Source: Streptomyces sp. A0958 (lineage in GTDB: Bacteria; Actinomycetota; Actinomycetes; Streptomycetales; Streptomycetaceae). Taken from it: a DNA stretch of 64,000 nucleotides. The notes beneath the pieces are model-generated. The model saw nothing but the letters and a program-made list of their open reading frames with translations. It made no database searches and was not told the origin of the DNA. The stretch spans positions 62,001 to 126,000 of the forward strand of contig NZ_SSBK01000018.1 of assembly GCF_004795035.1 (NCBI RefSeq), in the 5' to 3' direction. The position numbers and the translations under genes were made by a program. Positions 47,538 through 55,410 of the stretch are shown one piece after another. Each line of letters starts with the position of its first letter. The stretch's first letter is position 1.

Positions 47538-48653
47538 TTACTTGACGCCGAGGCCGGCGTCGTCGGCCTCGGGCTTGCCCGCGGCCTTGAGGATCTTGTT
47601 CAGCGGCTTCAGGTCGTAGATGCCCTTGAGGTCGGGCTGCTCCAGCAGACCGGCCTTCACCGCGTGCTGGGCCTGCGCGTCGAGCGTGGCGGCCAGCGGG
47701 TCGTCGGTGATCAGGATCGACTTCCACGCAGGGTCGATCACCTCGGCCGGAAGCTCCTTGCCGGTGAGCTTCTTCAGCGCGGCGTTGGCGGCGTCCTTCG
47801 CCTTGTCCGGGTTGGCGTTGATCCACGCGTTCGTGGCGACGGAGCCGCGCAGCACGGCCTCGACGACGTCCTCGTGTTCCTTGAGGAACTTCTGCGACAC
47901 GATGATGTTGGTGATCACGAACTGGTCGTCCGGCCACAGCTTCGACTCGTCGAGCAGTTCCTTCGCGCCCTCGGCGACCAGCTTGGACGCGGTCGGCTCG
48001 GGGACCCAGGCGCCGTCGATGGAACCGGAGCGGTAGGCGTCGGGCGTCACCTTGTTGTCCGTACGGACGACGGAGACGTCACCCTTGCCGCTCTGGGCGT
48101 CGACCTTCCAGCCCTTCTCGGAGATCCAGTTGAGGAAGGCCACGTCCTGGGTGTTGCCGAGCTGGGGGGTGGCGATCTTCTTGCCCAGGAGGTCGTCCAG
48201 GGACTTGATCTTCTTGGGGTTCACGACGAGCTTGACGCCGCCGGAGGCGGAACCGCCGATGATCCGCAGGTTCTTGCCCTTGGACTTGGTGTAGCCGTTG
48301 ATGGACGGCGAGGGGCCGATGAAGCCGATGTCGATCGAGTTGGCGTTCAGCGCCTCGATCTCGGACGGGCCGGCGTTGAAGGTGGCGGTCTTGAGCTGGG
48401 TGCCGCCCAGTTCCTTCTGGAACAGACCCTCCTGGTCGCCCACGAGCGCGGTGGCGTGCGTGAGGTTCGGGAAGTACCCGATGCGCACGGTGTCGGCGGA
48501 GAGTTTCTTCCCGTCGGCGGCGGCATTCGCCTTCTTGGCGTCGTCGTCGGTCGCCTCGGAACCGTAGCCGCAGGCGGTCAGCGCCACGGCCAGCAGGGGC
48601 AGGGCGGCGACGGCGGCGATGCTGCGGCGCAGCGTGGTACGGGGGGCAGGCAC
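47538..48653 (-). CDS. ssuA: Aliphatic sulfonate ABC transporter substrate-binding lipoprotein
   Basis: 371 aa. Signal peptide of a lipoprotein: basic start, hydrophobic core, lipobox LTAC with Cys28. The rest is an NMT1/SsuA-like type II binding protein: VRIGYFPNLTHATALVGDQE, FNAGPSEIEALNANSIDIGF, and PSINGYTKSKGKNLRIIGGS. It delivers sulfonates to SsuB-SsuC. The GTG start at 48653 has AGAGGAAG upstream. The precise substrate (taurine, alkane- or aryl-sulfonates) is not decided by sequence. Confidence 0.9.
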   Translation of the reverse strand: MPAPRTTLRRSIAAVAALPLLAVALTACGYGSEATDDDAKKANAAADGKKLSADTVRIGYFPNLTHATALVGDQEGLFQKELGGTQLKTATFNAGPSEIEALNANSIDIGFIGPSPSINGYTKSKGKNLRIIGGSASGGVKLVVNPKKIKSLDDLLGKKIATPQLGNTQDVAFLNWISEKGWKVDAQSGKGDVSVVRTDNKVTPDAYRSGSIDGAWVPEPTASKLVAEGAKELLDESKLWPDDQFVITNIIVSQKFLKEHEDVVEAVLRGSVATNAWINANPDKAKDAANAALKKLTGKELPAEVIDPAWKSILITDDPLAATLDAQAQHAVKAGLLEQPDLKGIYDLKPLNKILKAAGKPEADDAGLGVK

Positions 48654-48935
48654 GGGAGGTCTTCCTCTCGGAGGCCCGGTGCTCACGCCCCTCGGAATTG
48701 CGGGGGCGCGGCCGGGCGGTCGGCAGGTCTTCGTCGATGCGGGCGGTGCGGGCGGAGCCGTTGGTGCTGCCGGGCGCGCAGGCAGTGCGCGTACGTCATC
48801 GCGCACATCGCGCCACCCCGCCCTGCCCTCCCCCAACCTCTCGAATCTGCTCAAGGAGGGGGCACCCCCTCCCGAGGGCGCCGCTGCCGACGAGGCCGCC
48901 CTCCTTCGCGAAGGTCGGGTAGATGTCGATGCCCA
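48654..48935 (-). other. 282-bp gap between cysN and ssuA
   Basis: This is the longest break in the sulfur operon. It contains the inverted repeat GGAGGGGG/CCCCCTCC (48855-48862/48865-48872), possibly a weak terminator or processing site, and a candidate leader frame at 48683-48808. A frame beginning MGIDIYPTFAKEGGLVGSGA overlaps the cysN stop but soon turns into low-complexity sequence and is not called. Confidence 0.4.
48683..48808 (-). CDS. Candidate 41-aa leader ORF upstream of ssuA (speculative)
   Basis: Starting at ATG 48808 on the minus strand, the frame reads MCAMTYAHCLRARQHQR and ends GA* at 48683, 29 bp before ssuA. It has Cys at residues 2 and 9 and many Arg/His codons. No RRHVDL motif is present and the ribosome site is unclear. 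It might be a second cysteine-sensing leader or simply a random frame. Confidence 0.2.
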   Translation of the reverse strand: MCAMTYAHCLRARQHQRLRPHRPHRRRPADRPAAPPQFRGA

Positions 48936-50276
48936 TCAGAAGTCCCACTCGGCGTCGTCGTCCGCCGCCGGTGCTTCCTCGGCCGCCGCGAACGAGGCGC
49001 CCGCCATGCCCGCCGACAGCGTGGTGCCGTCCGCCGGGTCGATCAGGAGGAAGGAGCCGGTGCGGCGCGAGTCGGCGTACGCGTCGAGCGCGAGCGGTTC
49101 GGCGGTGCGGACCACGACCCGGCCGATGTCGTTGGCGACGAGCCGGCCGGGTGCCGGGTGCTGCGAGAGGTCGTCCAGGGTCAGCCGCGAGGGGATGTCC
49201 TTGACGATCGCCTTGACCGTACGGGTGGTGTGCTTGAGCAGCACCCGCTGCCCCACCGTGAGCGGCTGGTCCGCGACGTGGCAGACGGTCGCCTCCACGT
49301 CCTGGGTGACGGCCGGCGCGTCGTCCACCGGGGAGATGAGGTCGCCGCGCGAGACGTCGATGTCGTCGGCCAGCCGCAGGGTCACCGACTGGGGGGCCCA
49401 GGCGATGTCCACACTGTCGCCGAGCAGGTCGATCCCGGCGATGGTGGAGGTGCGGCCCGAGGGCAGTACGGTGACGGGCTCGCCGACCCGGAACACACCG
49501 GCGGCGATCTGGCCCGCGTAGCCCCGGTAGTCGGGGTGCTCGGCGGTCTGCGGGCGGATCACGTACTGGACGGGGAAGCGGGCGTGGCAGCCGGTGAGGT
49601 CGTGGCTGACCGGGACCGTCTCCAGGTGCTCCAGGACGGTCGGACCGCCGTACCAGTCCATGTGCGCGGACGGCTCCACGACGTTGTCGCCGGCCAGCGC
49701 GGAGATGGGGATCGCGGTGATCTCGGGGACGCCGAGGGAGGCAGCGTACGCGGTGAACTCCTCGGCTATAGCGGCGAACACCGGCTCCGCGTAGTCCACC
49801 AGGTCCATCTTGTTGACGGCCAGCACCACGTGCGGGACGCGCAGCAGCGCCGCGACCGCGGCGTGCCGGCGGGTCTGCTCGACCACTCCGTTGCGGGCGT
49901 CGACCAGGACGACGGCCAGTTCGGCGGTGGAGGCGCCGGTGACCATGTTGCGGGTGTACTGCACATGGCCGGGGGTGTCGGCCAGGATGAACCGGCGCCG
50001 GGGGGTGGCGAAGTAGCGGTAGGCGACATCGATGGTGATGCCCTGCTCGCGCTCGGCGCGCAGTCCGTCGGTCAGCAGCGCCAGGTCCGGCGCCTCCTGG
50101 CCGCGGCTGCGCGAGGCGTGCTCGACGGCCTCCAACTGGTCGGTGAGGACCGACTTGGAGTCGTGCAGGAGCCGTCCCACGAGGGTGGACTTGCCGTCGT
50201 CGACCGAACCCGCGGTGGCGAACCGCAGCAGGGTGGTGGCCGCGAGCAGATCGGCCGACTGGGTGGACGTGGTCAT
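48936..50276 (-). CDS. cysN: Sulfate adenylyltransferase subunit 1 (GTPase)
   Basis: 446 aa. GTPase motifs: G1 AGSVDDGKSTLVGRLL, G2 EREQGITIDVAYRYF, G3 ADTPGHVQYTRNM, G4 LAVNKMDLVDY. GTP hydrolysis drives formation of adenosine 5'-phosphosulfate with CysD. It lacks a C-terminal APS kinase domain, consistent with a separate cysC in the operon. One base separates its ATG from the cysD TAA, giving tight coupling. Confidence 0.95.
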   Translation of the reverse strand: MTTSTQSADLLAATTLLRFATAGSVDDGKSTLVGRLLHDSKSVLTDQLEAVEHASRSRGQEAPDLALLTDGLRAEREQGITIDVAYRYFATPRRRFILADTPGHVQYTRNMVTGASTAELAVVLVDARNGVVEQTRRHAAVAALLRVPHVVLAVNKMDLVDYAEPVFAAIAEEFTAYAASLGVPEITAIPISALAGDNVVEPSAHMDWYGGPTVLEHLETVPVSHDLTGCHARFPVQYVIRPQTAEHPDYRGYAGQIAAGVFRVGEPVTVLPSGRTSTIAGIDLLGDSVDIAWAPQSVTLRLADDIDVSRGDLISPVDDAPAVTQDVEATVCHVADQPLTVGQRVLLKHTTRTVKAIVKDIPSRLTLDDLSQHPAPGRLVANDIGRVVVRTAEPLALDAYADSRRTGSFLLIDPADGTTLSAGMAGASFAAAEEAPAADDDAEWDF

Positions 50277-50277
50277 T

Positions 50278-51213
50278 TTAGAAGTACCCCTCGCGCTTGC
50301 GGTCTTCCATCGCGGCCTCGGACATCTTGTCGTCGGCGCGGGTGGCGCCCCGTTCGGTGAGCCGGGAGGCGGCGATCTCGGTGATCACGGCGTCCAGCGT
50401 GGTGGCGTCGGAGTCGACGGCCCCGGTGCAGGACATGTCGCCGACCGTGCGGTAGCGCACCTGACGGGTCTCGGTCTTCTCGTGCTCCTTGGGGCCGCCC
50501 CAGTCGCCCGCGGTGAGCCACATGCCGGAACGGTTGAAGACCTCGCGCTCGTGGGCGAAGTAGATCGCCGGGAGCTCGATCTGCTCGCGCTGGATGTACT
50601 GCCAGACGTCCAGCTCGGTCCAGTTGGAGATCGGGAAGACCCGGACGTGCTCACCGGGGGCGTGCCGGCCGTTGTACAGCTGCCACAGCTCGGGGCGCTG
50701 GCGGCGCGGGTCCCACTGGGAGAACTCGTCGCGCAGCGAGAAGACCCGCTCCTTGGCGCGCGCCTTCTCCTCGTCGCGCCGCCCGCCGCCGAACACGGCG
50801 TCGAAGCGGTGCTGCTGGATGGCCTCGGTCAGCGGCACCGTCTGGAGCGGGTTGCGGGTGCCGTCGGGCCGCTCGCGGAGCTTGCCGGCGTCGATGTACT
50901 CCTGGACGGAGGCGACGTGCAGCCGCAGCCCGTGCTCGGCGACCGTGCGGTCGCGGTACTCCAGGACCTCGGGGAAGTTGTGCCCGGTGTCCACGTGCAG
51001 CAGGGCGAACGGCACCGGCGCGGGCGCGAACGCCTTGAGCGCCAGGTGCAGCATCAGGATCGAGTCCTTGCCGCCGGAGAACAGGACCACCGGCCGCTCG
51101 AACTCGCCCGCCACCTCGCGGAAGATGTGCACCGCCTCGGACTCCAGGGAGTCCAGGTGGCTCAGTGCGTACGGATTGTCGGTGCCTTCCGACACAGTCG
51201 CGACGGTCGTCAC
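50278..51213 (-). CDS. cysD: Sulfate adenylyltransferase subunit 2
   Basis: 311 aa, the usual length. It has the ATP-pyrophosphatase P-loop PVVLFSGGKDSILMLHLALK, LLHVDTGHNFPEVLEYRDR and VFPISNWTELDVWQYIQREQ. It makes APS from ATP and sulfate with CysN. GTG 51213 overlaps the cysC stop (GTGA), preceded by GAGAGGGG. It ends with a TAA stop, rare in this high-GC genome, directly at the cysN start. Confidence 0.95.
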   Translation of the reverse strand: MTTVATVSEGTDNPYALSHLDSLESEAVHIFREVAGEFERPVVLFSGGKDSILMLHLALKAFAPAPVPFALLHVDTGHNFPEVLEYRDRTVAEHGLRLHVASVQEYIDAGKLRERPDGTRNPLQTVPLTEAIQQHRFDAVFGGGRRDEEKARAKERVFSLRDEFSQWDPRRQRPELWQLYNGRHAPGEHVRVFPISNWTELDVWQYIQREQIELPAIYFAHEREVFNRSGMWLTAGDWGGPKEHEKTETRQVRYRTVGDMSCTGAVDSDATTLDAVITEIAASRLTERGATRADDKMSEAAMEDRKREGYF

Positions 51214-51755
51214 GCTGCACCCCTCTCGCTCAGCAGCGCGTACAGCTCCGCCGCGGACTCCTGCACGGTCTGCCGGTGCGACTCGATCCGCAGATCGGGC
51301 GATTCGGGCGCCTCGTAGGGGTCGTCCACCCCGGTCAGCCCGCTGATCTCGCCCGCCGCCTGCTTGGCGTACAGCCCCTTCACATCGCGCTCCGAGCACA
51401 CCTCGACCGGAGTGGCGACATGCACCTCCAGGTACGCGGTGCCTTCGGCCTGGTGCCGCTTGCGCACCGCGTCGCGGCTGTCCGCGTACGGGGCGATGAC
51501 CGGGACCAGCACCTTCACGCCGTTGGCCGCCAGCAGTTCGGCGACGAAGCCGATCCGCTGGACGTTGGTGTGCCGGTCCTCGCGCGAGAAGCCGAGGCCC
51601 GCCGAGAGGAACTCGCGGATCTCGTCGCCGTCGAGCACCTCCACCCGGTGGCCCTCGCCGCGCAGCCGCCCGGCGAGTTCGTAGGCGATGGTGGTCTTGC
51701 CCGCGCTCGGCAGACCGGTCAGCCAGACGGTGGCCCCCGTCTCCGTCACGCTCAT
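51210..51755 (-). CDS. cysC: Adenylyl-sulfate kinase
   Basis: 181 aa. P-loop TVWLTGLPSAGKTTIAYEL, then VLDGDEIREFLSAGLGFSRE with the catalytic Asp, RHTNVQRIGFVAELL and the APS-binding segment RDVKGLYAKQAAGEISGLTG. It phosphorylates APS to PAPS. ATG 51755 has CAGGAG eight bases upstream and is preferred over ATG 51779, which overlaps the cysH stop. Since cysH looks like an APS reductase, PAPS may mainly serve sulfotransferases. Confidence 0.9.
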   Translation of the reverse strand: MSVTETGATVWLTGLPSAGKTTIAYELAGRLRGEGHRVEVLDGDEIREFLSAGLGFSREDRHTNVQRIGFVAELLAANGVKVLVPVIAPYADSRDAVRKRHQAEGTAYLEVHVATPVEVCSERDVKGLYAKQAAGEISGLTGVDDPYEAPESPDLRIESHRQTVQESAAELYALLSERGAA

Positions 51756-51778
51756 CGAAGTCTCCTGATCAGTCGTCA

Positions 51779-52495
51779 TCAGCCGTGCAGCCCGCACTCG
51801 GTCTTGCCGCGCCCGGCCCAGCGGCCGGCCCGCGCGTCCTCGCCCTCCAGCACCCGGCGGGTGCAGGGCGCGCAGCCCACGGAGGCGTAACCGTCCATCA
51901 GCAGCGGGTTGGTGAGCACACCGTGCTCGGCGACGTACGCGTCGACGTCTTCCTGGGTCCAGCGGGCGATCGGCGAGACCTTCACCTTCCGCCGCTTCTC
52001 GTCCCAGCCGACCACGGGGGTGTTCGCCCGGGTGGGGGACTCGTCGCGGCGCAGCCCGGTCGCCCAGGCCGTGTACGCGGTCAGGCCCTCTTCCAGGGGC
52101 TTGACCTTGCGCAGCTTGCAGCAGAGGTCGGGGTCGCGGTCGTGCAGCTTCGGCCCGTACTCGGCGTCCTGCTCGGCCACCGTCCGGCGCGGGGTCAGCG
52201 TGATGACGTTGACGTCCATCACGGCGTCCACCGCGTCCCGGGTCCCGATGGTCTCCTCGAAGTGGTAGCCGGTGTCGAGGAACACCACGTCCACCCCGGG
52301 CAGCACCCGGGAGGCGAGGTGGGCGACGACCGCGTCCTCCATGGAGGAGGTGACGCAGAACCGGGGCCCGAAGGTCTCGGTCGCCCACCTGAGGATGTCG
52401 AGCGCGGAGGCGTCCTCCAGCTCGCGTCCGGCTTGTTCGGCGAGCTCCCTCAGGGCCTGGTCGGTGAGCGTGTCGGTTTCCCGAGTGACCGTCAT
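51779..52495 (-). CDS. cysH: Assimilatory APS/PAPS reductase
   Basis: 238 aa. Residues include SSMEDAVVAHLASRV, VFLDTGYHFEETIGTRDAV, the C-C pair DPDLCCKLRKVKPL and the later VGCAPCTRRV pair, and the C-terminal redox motif ECGLHG. The CC plus CxxC set binds a [4Fe-4S] cluster and marks APS reductases rather than the E. coli-type PAPS reductase. It makes sulfite for the reductase upstream. ATG 52495 follows GGAGGGG and overlaps the stop of the zinc-ribbon gene (ATGA). Confidence 0.92.
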   Translation of the reverse strand: MTVTRETDTLTDQALRELAEQAGRELEDASALDILRWATETFGPRFCVTSSMEDAVVAHLASRVLPGVDVVFLDTGYHFEETIGTRDAVDAVMDVNVITLTPRRTVAEQDAEYGPKLHDRDPDLCCKLRKVKPLEEGLTAYTAWATGLRRDESPTRANTPVVGWDEKRRKVKVSPIARWTQEDVDAYVAEHGVLTNPLLMDGYASVGCAPCTRRVLEGEDARAGRWAGRGKTECGLHG

Positions 52496-52671
52496 ATCCC
52501 GTCCCCTCCGACGTTGTTGGGCTTCAGTCCCTGGCTCAGCAGCCCCAGGAACTTCAGCTGGAACGCGCGATTGCAGGAGGCGCATTCCCACGCCCCGTGC
52601 CCGGCCTCGTGCGGGCGCAGGTCCTCGTCGCCGCAGTAGGGGCAGTGGAACGGGGCGGCGCGCTCACTCAT
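52492..52671 (-). CDS. Small zinc-ribbon protein, 59 aa, inside the sulfur operon
   Basis: MSERAAPFHCPYCGDEDLRP begins the protein, followed by WECASCNRAFQLKFLG. The two CxxC pairs form a classic zinc ribbon. Its start overlaps the sulfite reductase stop and its stop overlaps the cysH start, both as ATGA, so all three are translationally coupled. Orthologues are found at this spot in related actinobacterial sulfur operons. It is probably an accessory factor for APS or sulfite reductase; function not shown. Confidence 0.85.
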   Translation of the reverse strand: MSERAAPFHCPYCGDEDLRPHEAGHGAWECASCNRAFQLKFLGLLSQGLKPNNVGGDGI

Positions 52672-54365
52672 GACAGCGACTCCGCACTGGCCCGGGCGGC
52701 CCAGGTGGCGAAGCGCTCGTCGCTCTCGCGCTCCTCCAGGTAGCGGCCGATGACCCGCTCGACGTAGTCGGGCAGCTCGTCCGAAGTGACCTTCAGGCCC
52801 CGCACCTTGCGGCCGAACCCGGCGTCCAGCCCGAGCGCCCCGCCGAGGTGCACCTGGAAGCCCTCGACCGCGCTTCCGTCGGCATCGAACATCAGCTGGC
52901 CCTTGAGGCCGATGTCCGCCGTCTGGATGCGGGCGCAGGCGTTGGGGCAGCCGTTGAGGTTGATGGTGAGCGGCTCGTCGAAGTCGGGCAGCCTGCGCTC
53001 CAGTTCCTCGATGAGGGAGGCGCCGCGGCCCTTGGTGTCGACGATCGCCAGCTTGCAGAACTCGATGCCGGTGCAGGCCATCGTGCCCCGCCGGAAGGTC
53101 GAGGGCTTCACCTGGAGACCCAGGGCCTCCAGGCCGGCGGAGAGGGAGTCGACCCGGTCCTGCTCCACATCGAGGATGATCAGCTTCTGCTCCACGGTGG
53201 TGCGCACCCGGTTCGAACCGTGCGCCTCCGCCAGCTCGGCGATCTTGGTCAGCGTGGTGCCGTCCAGCCGGCCGACGCGCGGGGCGAAGCCCACGTAGAA
53301 CCGGCCGTCCTTCTGCGGGTGGACGCCCACGTGGTCGCGCCAGCGCGAGACCGGTTCGGCGGGGGCGGGGCCGTCGAGCAGCGGACGCCGCAGGTACTCG
53401 TCCTCCAGCACCTGGCGGAACTTGGCGACGCCCCAGTCGGCGACCAGGAACTTCAGCCGGGCGCGGTTGCGCAGCCGCCGGTAGCCGTAGTCGCGGAAGA
53501 GGCCGGCGACACCCGCCCAGACATCGGCGACCTCGTCCAACGGCACCCAGGCGCCGAGGCGTTCGGCCAGCCGGGGGTTGGTGGAGAGCCCACCGCCGAC
53601 CCAGAGGTCGAAGCCCGGGCCGTGCTCGGGGTGTTCGACGCCGACGAAGGAGATGTCGTTGATCTCGTGCACGACGTCCTGCACCGGCGAGCCGGAGATC
53701 GCGGTCTTGAACTTGCGGGGCAGGTTGGAGAATTCCTTGTTGCCGATGTAGCGCTCGTGGATCTCCTCCAGCGCCGGGGAGCCGTCGATGATCTCGTCGG
53801 CGGCGATCCCGGCCACCGGCGAACCGATCATCGTGCGCGGGCAGTCGCCGCACGCCTCGGTGGTGGAGAGCCCGACGGCCTCCAGCTTCTGCCAGATCGC
53901 GGGCACGTCCTCGACCCGCACCCAGTGCATCTGCACGTTCTGCCGGTCGGTGATGTCGGCGGAACCACGGGCGTACTCCTGCGACACCTCGCCGATGGCG
54001 CGCAGTTGAGCGGTCGTCAGCCGGCCGCCGTCGATGCGCGTGCGCATCATGAAGTACTTGTCCTCGAGCTCCTCCGGCTCCAGGGCCCCGGTCTTGCCGC
54101 CGTCGATTCCGGGCTTGCGCTGGGTGTAGAGACCCCACCAGCGGAACCGGCCGCGCAGATCGGACGGGTCGATCGAGTCGAAGCCGCGCTTGGAGTAGAT
54201 CGTCTCAATGCGTGTCCGCACGTTGAGACTGTCGTCGTCCTTCTTGAGCTGCTCGTTCGCGTTGAGGGGCGTGTGGTGTCCCATGGCCCACTGGCCCTCA
54301 CCACGATGGCGCCCGGCCTTGCGGCGGGGCGTCGCGGTAGCGGTGTTCTCCGGGCTCGCGGCCAT
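52668..54365 (-). CDS. sir: Ferredoxin-dependent assimilatory sulfite reductase
   Basis: 565 aa, of the NirA/Sir siroheme family. It shows the ferredoxin-like repeats (FMMRTRIDGGRLTTAQLRAI; FYVGFAPRVGRLDGTTLTKI), siroheme/4Fe-4S ligands in ACTGIEFCKLA and NGCPNACARIQTADIGL, and GDCPRTMIGSPVAG. It reduces sulfite to sulfide with six electrons. The operon context (cysH, cysD, cysN) favours sulfite over nitrite. ATG 54365 follows GAAGGA. A leader peptide and possible attenuator lie upstream. Confidence 0.93.
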   Translation of the reverse strand: MAASPENTATATPRRKAGRHRGEGQWAMGHHTPLNANEQLKKDDDSLNVRTRIETIYSKRGFDSIDPSDLRGRFRWWGLYTQRKPGIDGGKTGALEPEELEDKYFMMRTRIDGGRLTTAQLRAIGEVSQEYARGSADITDRQNVQMHWVRVEDVPAIWQKLEAVGLSTTEACGDCPRTMIGSPVAGIAADEIIDGSPALEEIHERYIGNKEFSNLPRKFKTAISGSPVQDVVHEINDISFVGVEHPEHGPGFDLWVGGGLSTNPRLAERLGAWVPLDEVADVWAGVAGLFRDYGYRRLRNRARLKFLVADWGVAKFRQVLEDEYLRRPLLDGPAPAEPVSRWRDHVGVHPQKDGRFYVGFAPRVGRLDGTTLTKIAELAEAHGSNRVRTTVEQKLIILDVEQDRVDSLSAGLEALGLQVKPSTFRRGTMACTGIEFCKLAIVDTKGRGASLIEELERRLPDFDEPLTINLNGCPNACARIQTADIGLKGQLMFDADGSAVEGFQVHLGGALGLDAGFGRKVRGLKVTSDELPDYVERVIGRYLEERESDERFATWAARASAESLS

Positions 54366-54405
54366 GGCAATACGTCCTTCGGGACTGCAGGAGGGCGGCT
54401 CTGAA

Positions 54406-54438
54406 CTGCACACTCGCGTCTGGCGCGGCGGTGCGCAG
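54406..54438 (-). promoter_or_regulatory. Candidate attenuator/anti-SD hairpin between leader peptide and sir
   Basis: On the minus strand CTGCGCAC (54438-54431) can pair with GTGTGCAG (54413-54406), eight pairs with one G-U, loop 17 nt. It lies between the leader stop and the sir ribosome site. Two copies of CAGTTCAG flank the hairpin. A role in leader-controlled expression is inferred. Confidence 0.35.
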
Positions 54439-54479
54439 GGCTGAACTGAAGTAAGGAGATCTCGGCGGCGCTGGGACTC

Positions 54480-54563
54480 TCAGCTCACCGGACAGATGGC
54501 GCTGGACATGCGGCCGAGGTCGACGTGGCGTCGACTCACCAAGGCAATTCCAGTTCCGGACAT
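54480..54563 (-). CDS. Leader peptide of the sulfur operon, RRHVDL type, 27 aa
   Basis: ATG at 54563 gives MSGTGIALVSRRHVDLGRMS followed by SAICPVS, stop at 54480. The SRRHVDLGR block with a Cys near the end is the signature of the short 'putative leader peptides' found before sulfur and cysteine genes in Streptomyces. Mycobacterial operons have analogous Cys-containing leaders that attenuate translation when cysteine is plentiful. It begins about 40 bp after a candidate promoter and 115 bp before sir. Ribosome stalling at the late Cys codon is the likely sensing step. Confidence 0.85.
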   Translation of the reverse strand: MSGTGIALVSRRHVDLGRMSSAICPVS

Positions 54564-54601
54564 GACGAAAGCGTGTCATGGGGATCTCGGAGCAGTCCAC
54601 C

Positions 54602-54630
54602 ACTATCCATGATGTGGACGAGACTGTCCC
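54602..54630 (-). promoter_or_regulatory. Candidate promoter of the sulfur operon
   Basis: On the minus strand GGGACA (54630-54625) and GATAGT (54607-54602) are separated by 17 bp, resembling -35 and -10 elements of the main sigma factor. It lies between the upstream gene's terminator and the leader peptide start. Confidence 0.35.
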
Positions 54631-54647
54631 GGTTCATGAGACGGTGT

Positions 54648-54675
54648 GGCGCCCGTCACGCGGACGACGGGCGCC
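54648..54675 (-). terminator. Hairpin terminator after the GNAT gene
   Basis: Arms 54648-54657 (GGCGCCCGTC) and 54666-54675 (GACGGGCGCC) form a perfect 10-bp stem with an 8-nt loop, about 37 bases after the acetyltransferase stop. It separates that gene from the sulfur operon. Confidence 0.7.
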
Positions 54676-54712
54676 GGGGTGCACCGTAAAACCGGACAAG
54701 CGCGGTGATTTG

Positions 54713-55321
54713 CTACGGAAGCAGCTCGCGGCCGGAGCCCGGCCAGGGGCCAGGGGTCGTCACCGGCTCCTCCAGTTCCGTGCGGGTGTCGAAGAGCCGG
54801 AAGCCGCGCCGCAGGTAGTTGGCCATCGCGTGCGGACCGTCCTTCGAGCAGGTGTGCAGCCACACCCGCTTCGTCGCAGGGCGCCCCGGCCACCGCTCGG
54901 CCAGGTCCCAGGCGCGGGCCGTGCCGTACGACAGCAGATGACCGCCGATCCGCCGACCCCGGAAGGCGGGGACCAGCCCGAAGTACATGATCTCGACCAC
55001 GCCGTCGTCCTGCGGGTCCAGCTCGATGTAGCCGGCCGGGGTCCCGTCCGCGTACGCCACCCACGTCTCCGCACCCGGCCGGTCCAGAACCTCCTGCCAC
55101 TGCGCGTACGTCATCGCCAGCCGGTCCGTCCACCGGATGTCACCGCCGACCGCCGTGTACAGGAAGCGGCTGAACTCGGGCAGCGGCACCTCGGAACGCA
55201 CGATCCGGACGTCCGCGTCCGGCACGGCGGCCGGCCGCAGATCCCCGGGCGAGGTCTGCTCCAGCGACCAGATGGTCACCTCGTCGACGGCGGGGCCTGC
55301 GGGGCGCACGGGGTTGCTCAT
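54713..55321 (-). CDS. GNAT-family N-acetyltransferase
   Basis: 202 aa with the GNAT core: TWVAYADGTPAGYIELDPQD, VVEIMYFGLVPAFRGRRIGG with the acetyl-CoA pyrophosphate loop (RGRRIGG), and VWLHTCSKDGPHAMANYLRR. The HTC-x-DGP-x-A pattern occurs in a subgroup near amino-acid or small-molecule acetyltransferases. Substrate unknown. ATG 55321 has a weak ribosome site. Confidence 0.83.
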   Translation of the reverse strand: MSNPVRPAGPAVDEVTIWSLEQTSPGDLRPAAVPDADVRIVRSEVPLPEFSRFLYTAVGGDIRWTDRLAMTYAQWQEVLDRPGAETWVAYADGTPAGYIELDPQDDGVVEIMYFGLVPAFRGRRIGGHLLSYGTARAWDLAERWPGRPATKRVWLHTCSKDGPHAMANYLRRGFRLFDTRTELEEPVTTPGPWPGSGRELLP

Positions 55322-55410
55322 GGCTGCCAGACAACCATGCCCCGCCACCCGCGCCCCAGCCGGGTGCCCCTCACCACCCCCGGCACCCGGGACCTGCGCG
55401 GACACACCGC

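Noticed and set aside
48808..48935. Short frame beginning MGIDIYPTFAKEGG after cysN
   Set aside because: Protein-like for only about 15 residues, then low-complexity Gly-rich sequence; no family recognised.
46758..50360. Long plus-strand open frame (1200 codons)
   Set aside because: Shadow of the ssu and cysN genes on the other strand; no domain pattern.
54365..54413. GTG start for a longer sulfite reductase with MCSSEPPSC head
   Set aside because: It would overlap the candidate hairpin and has no ribosome site; ATG 54365 has GAAGGA and fits the family.
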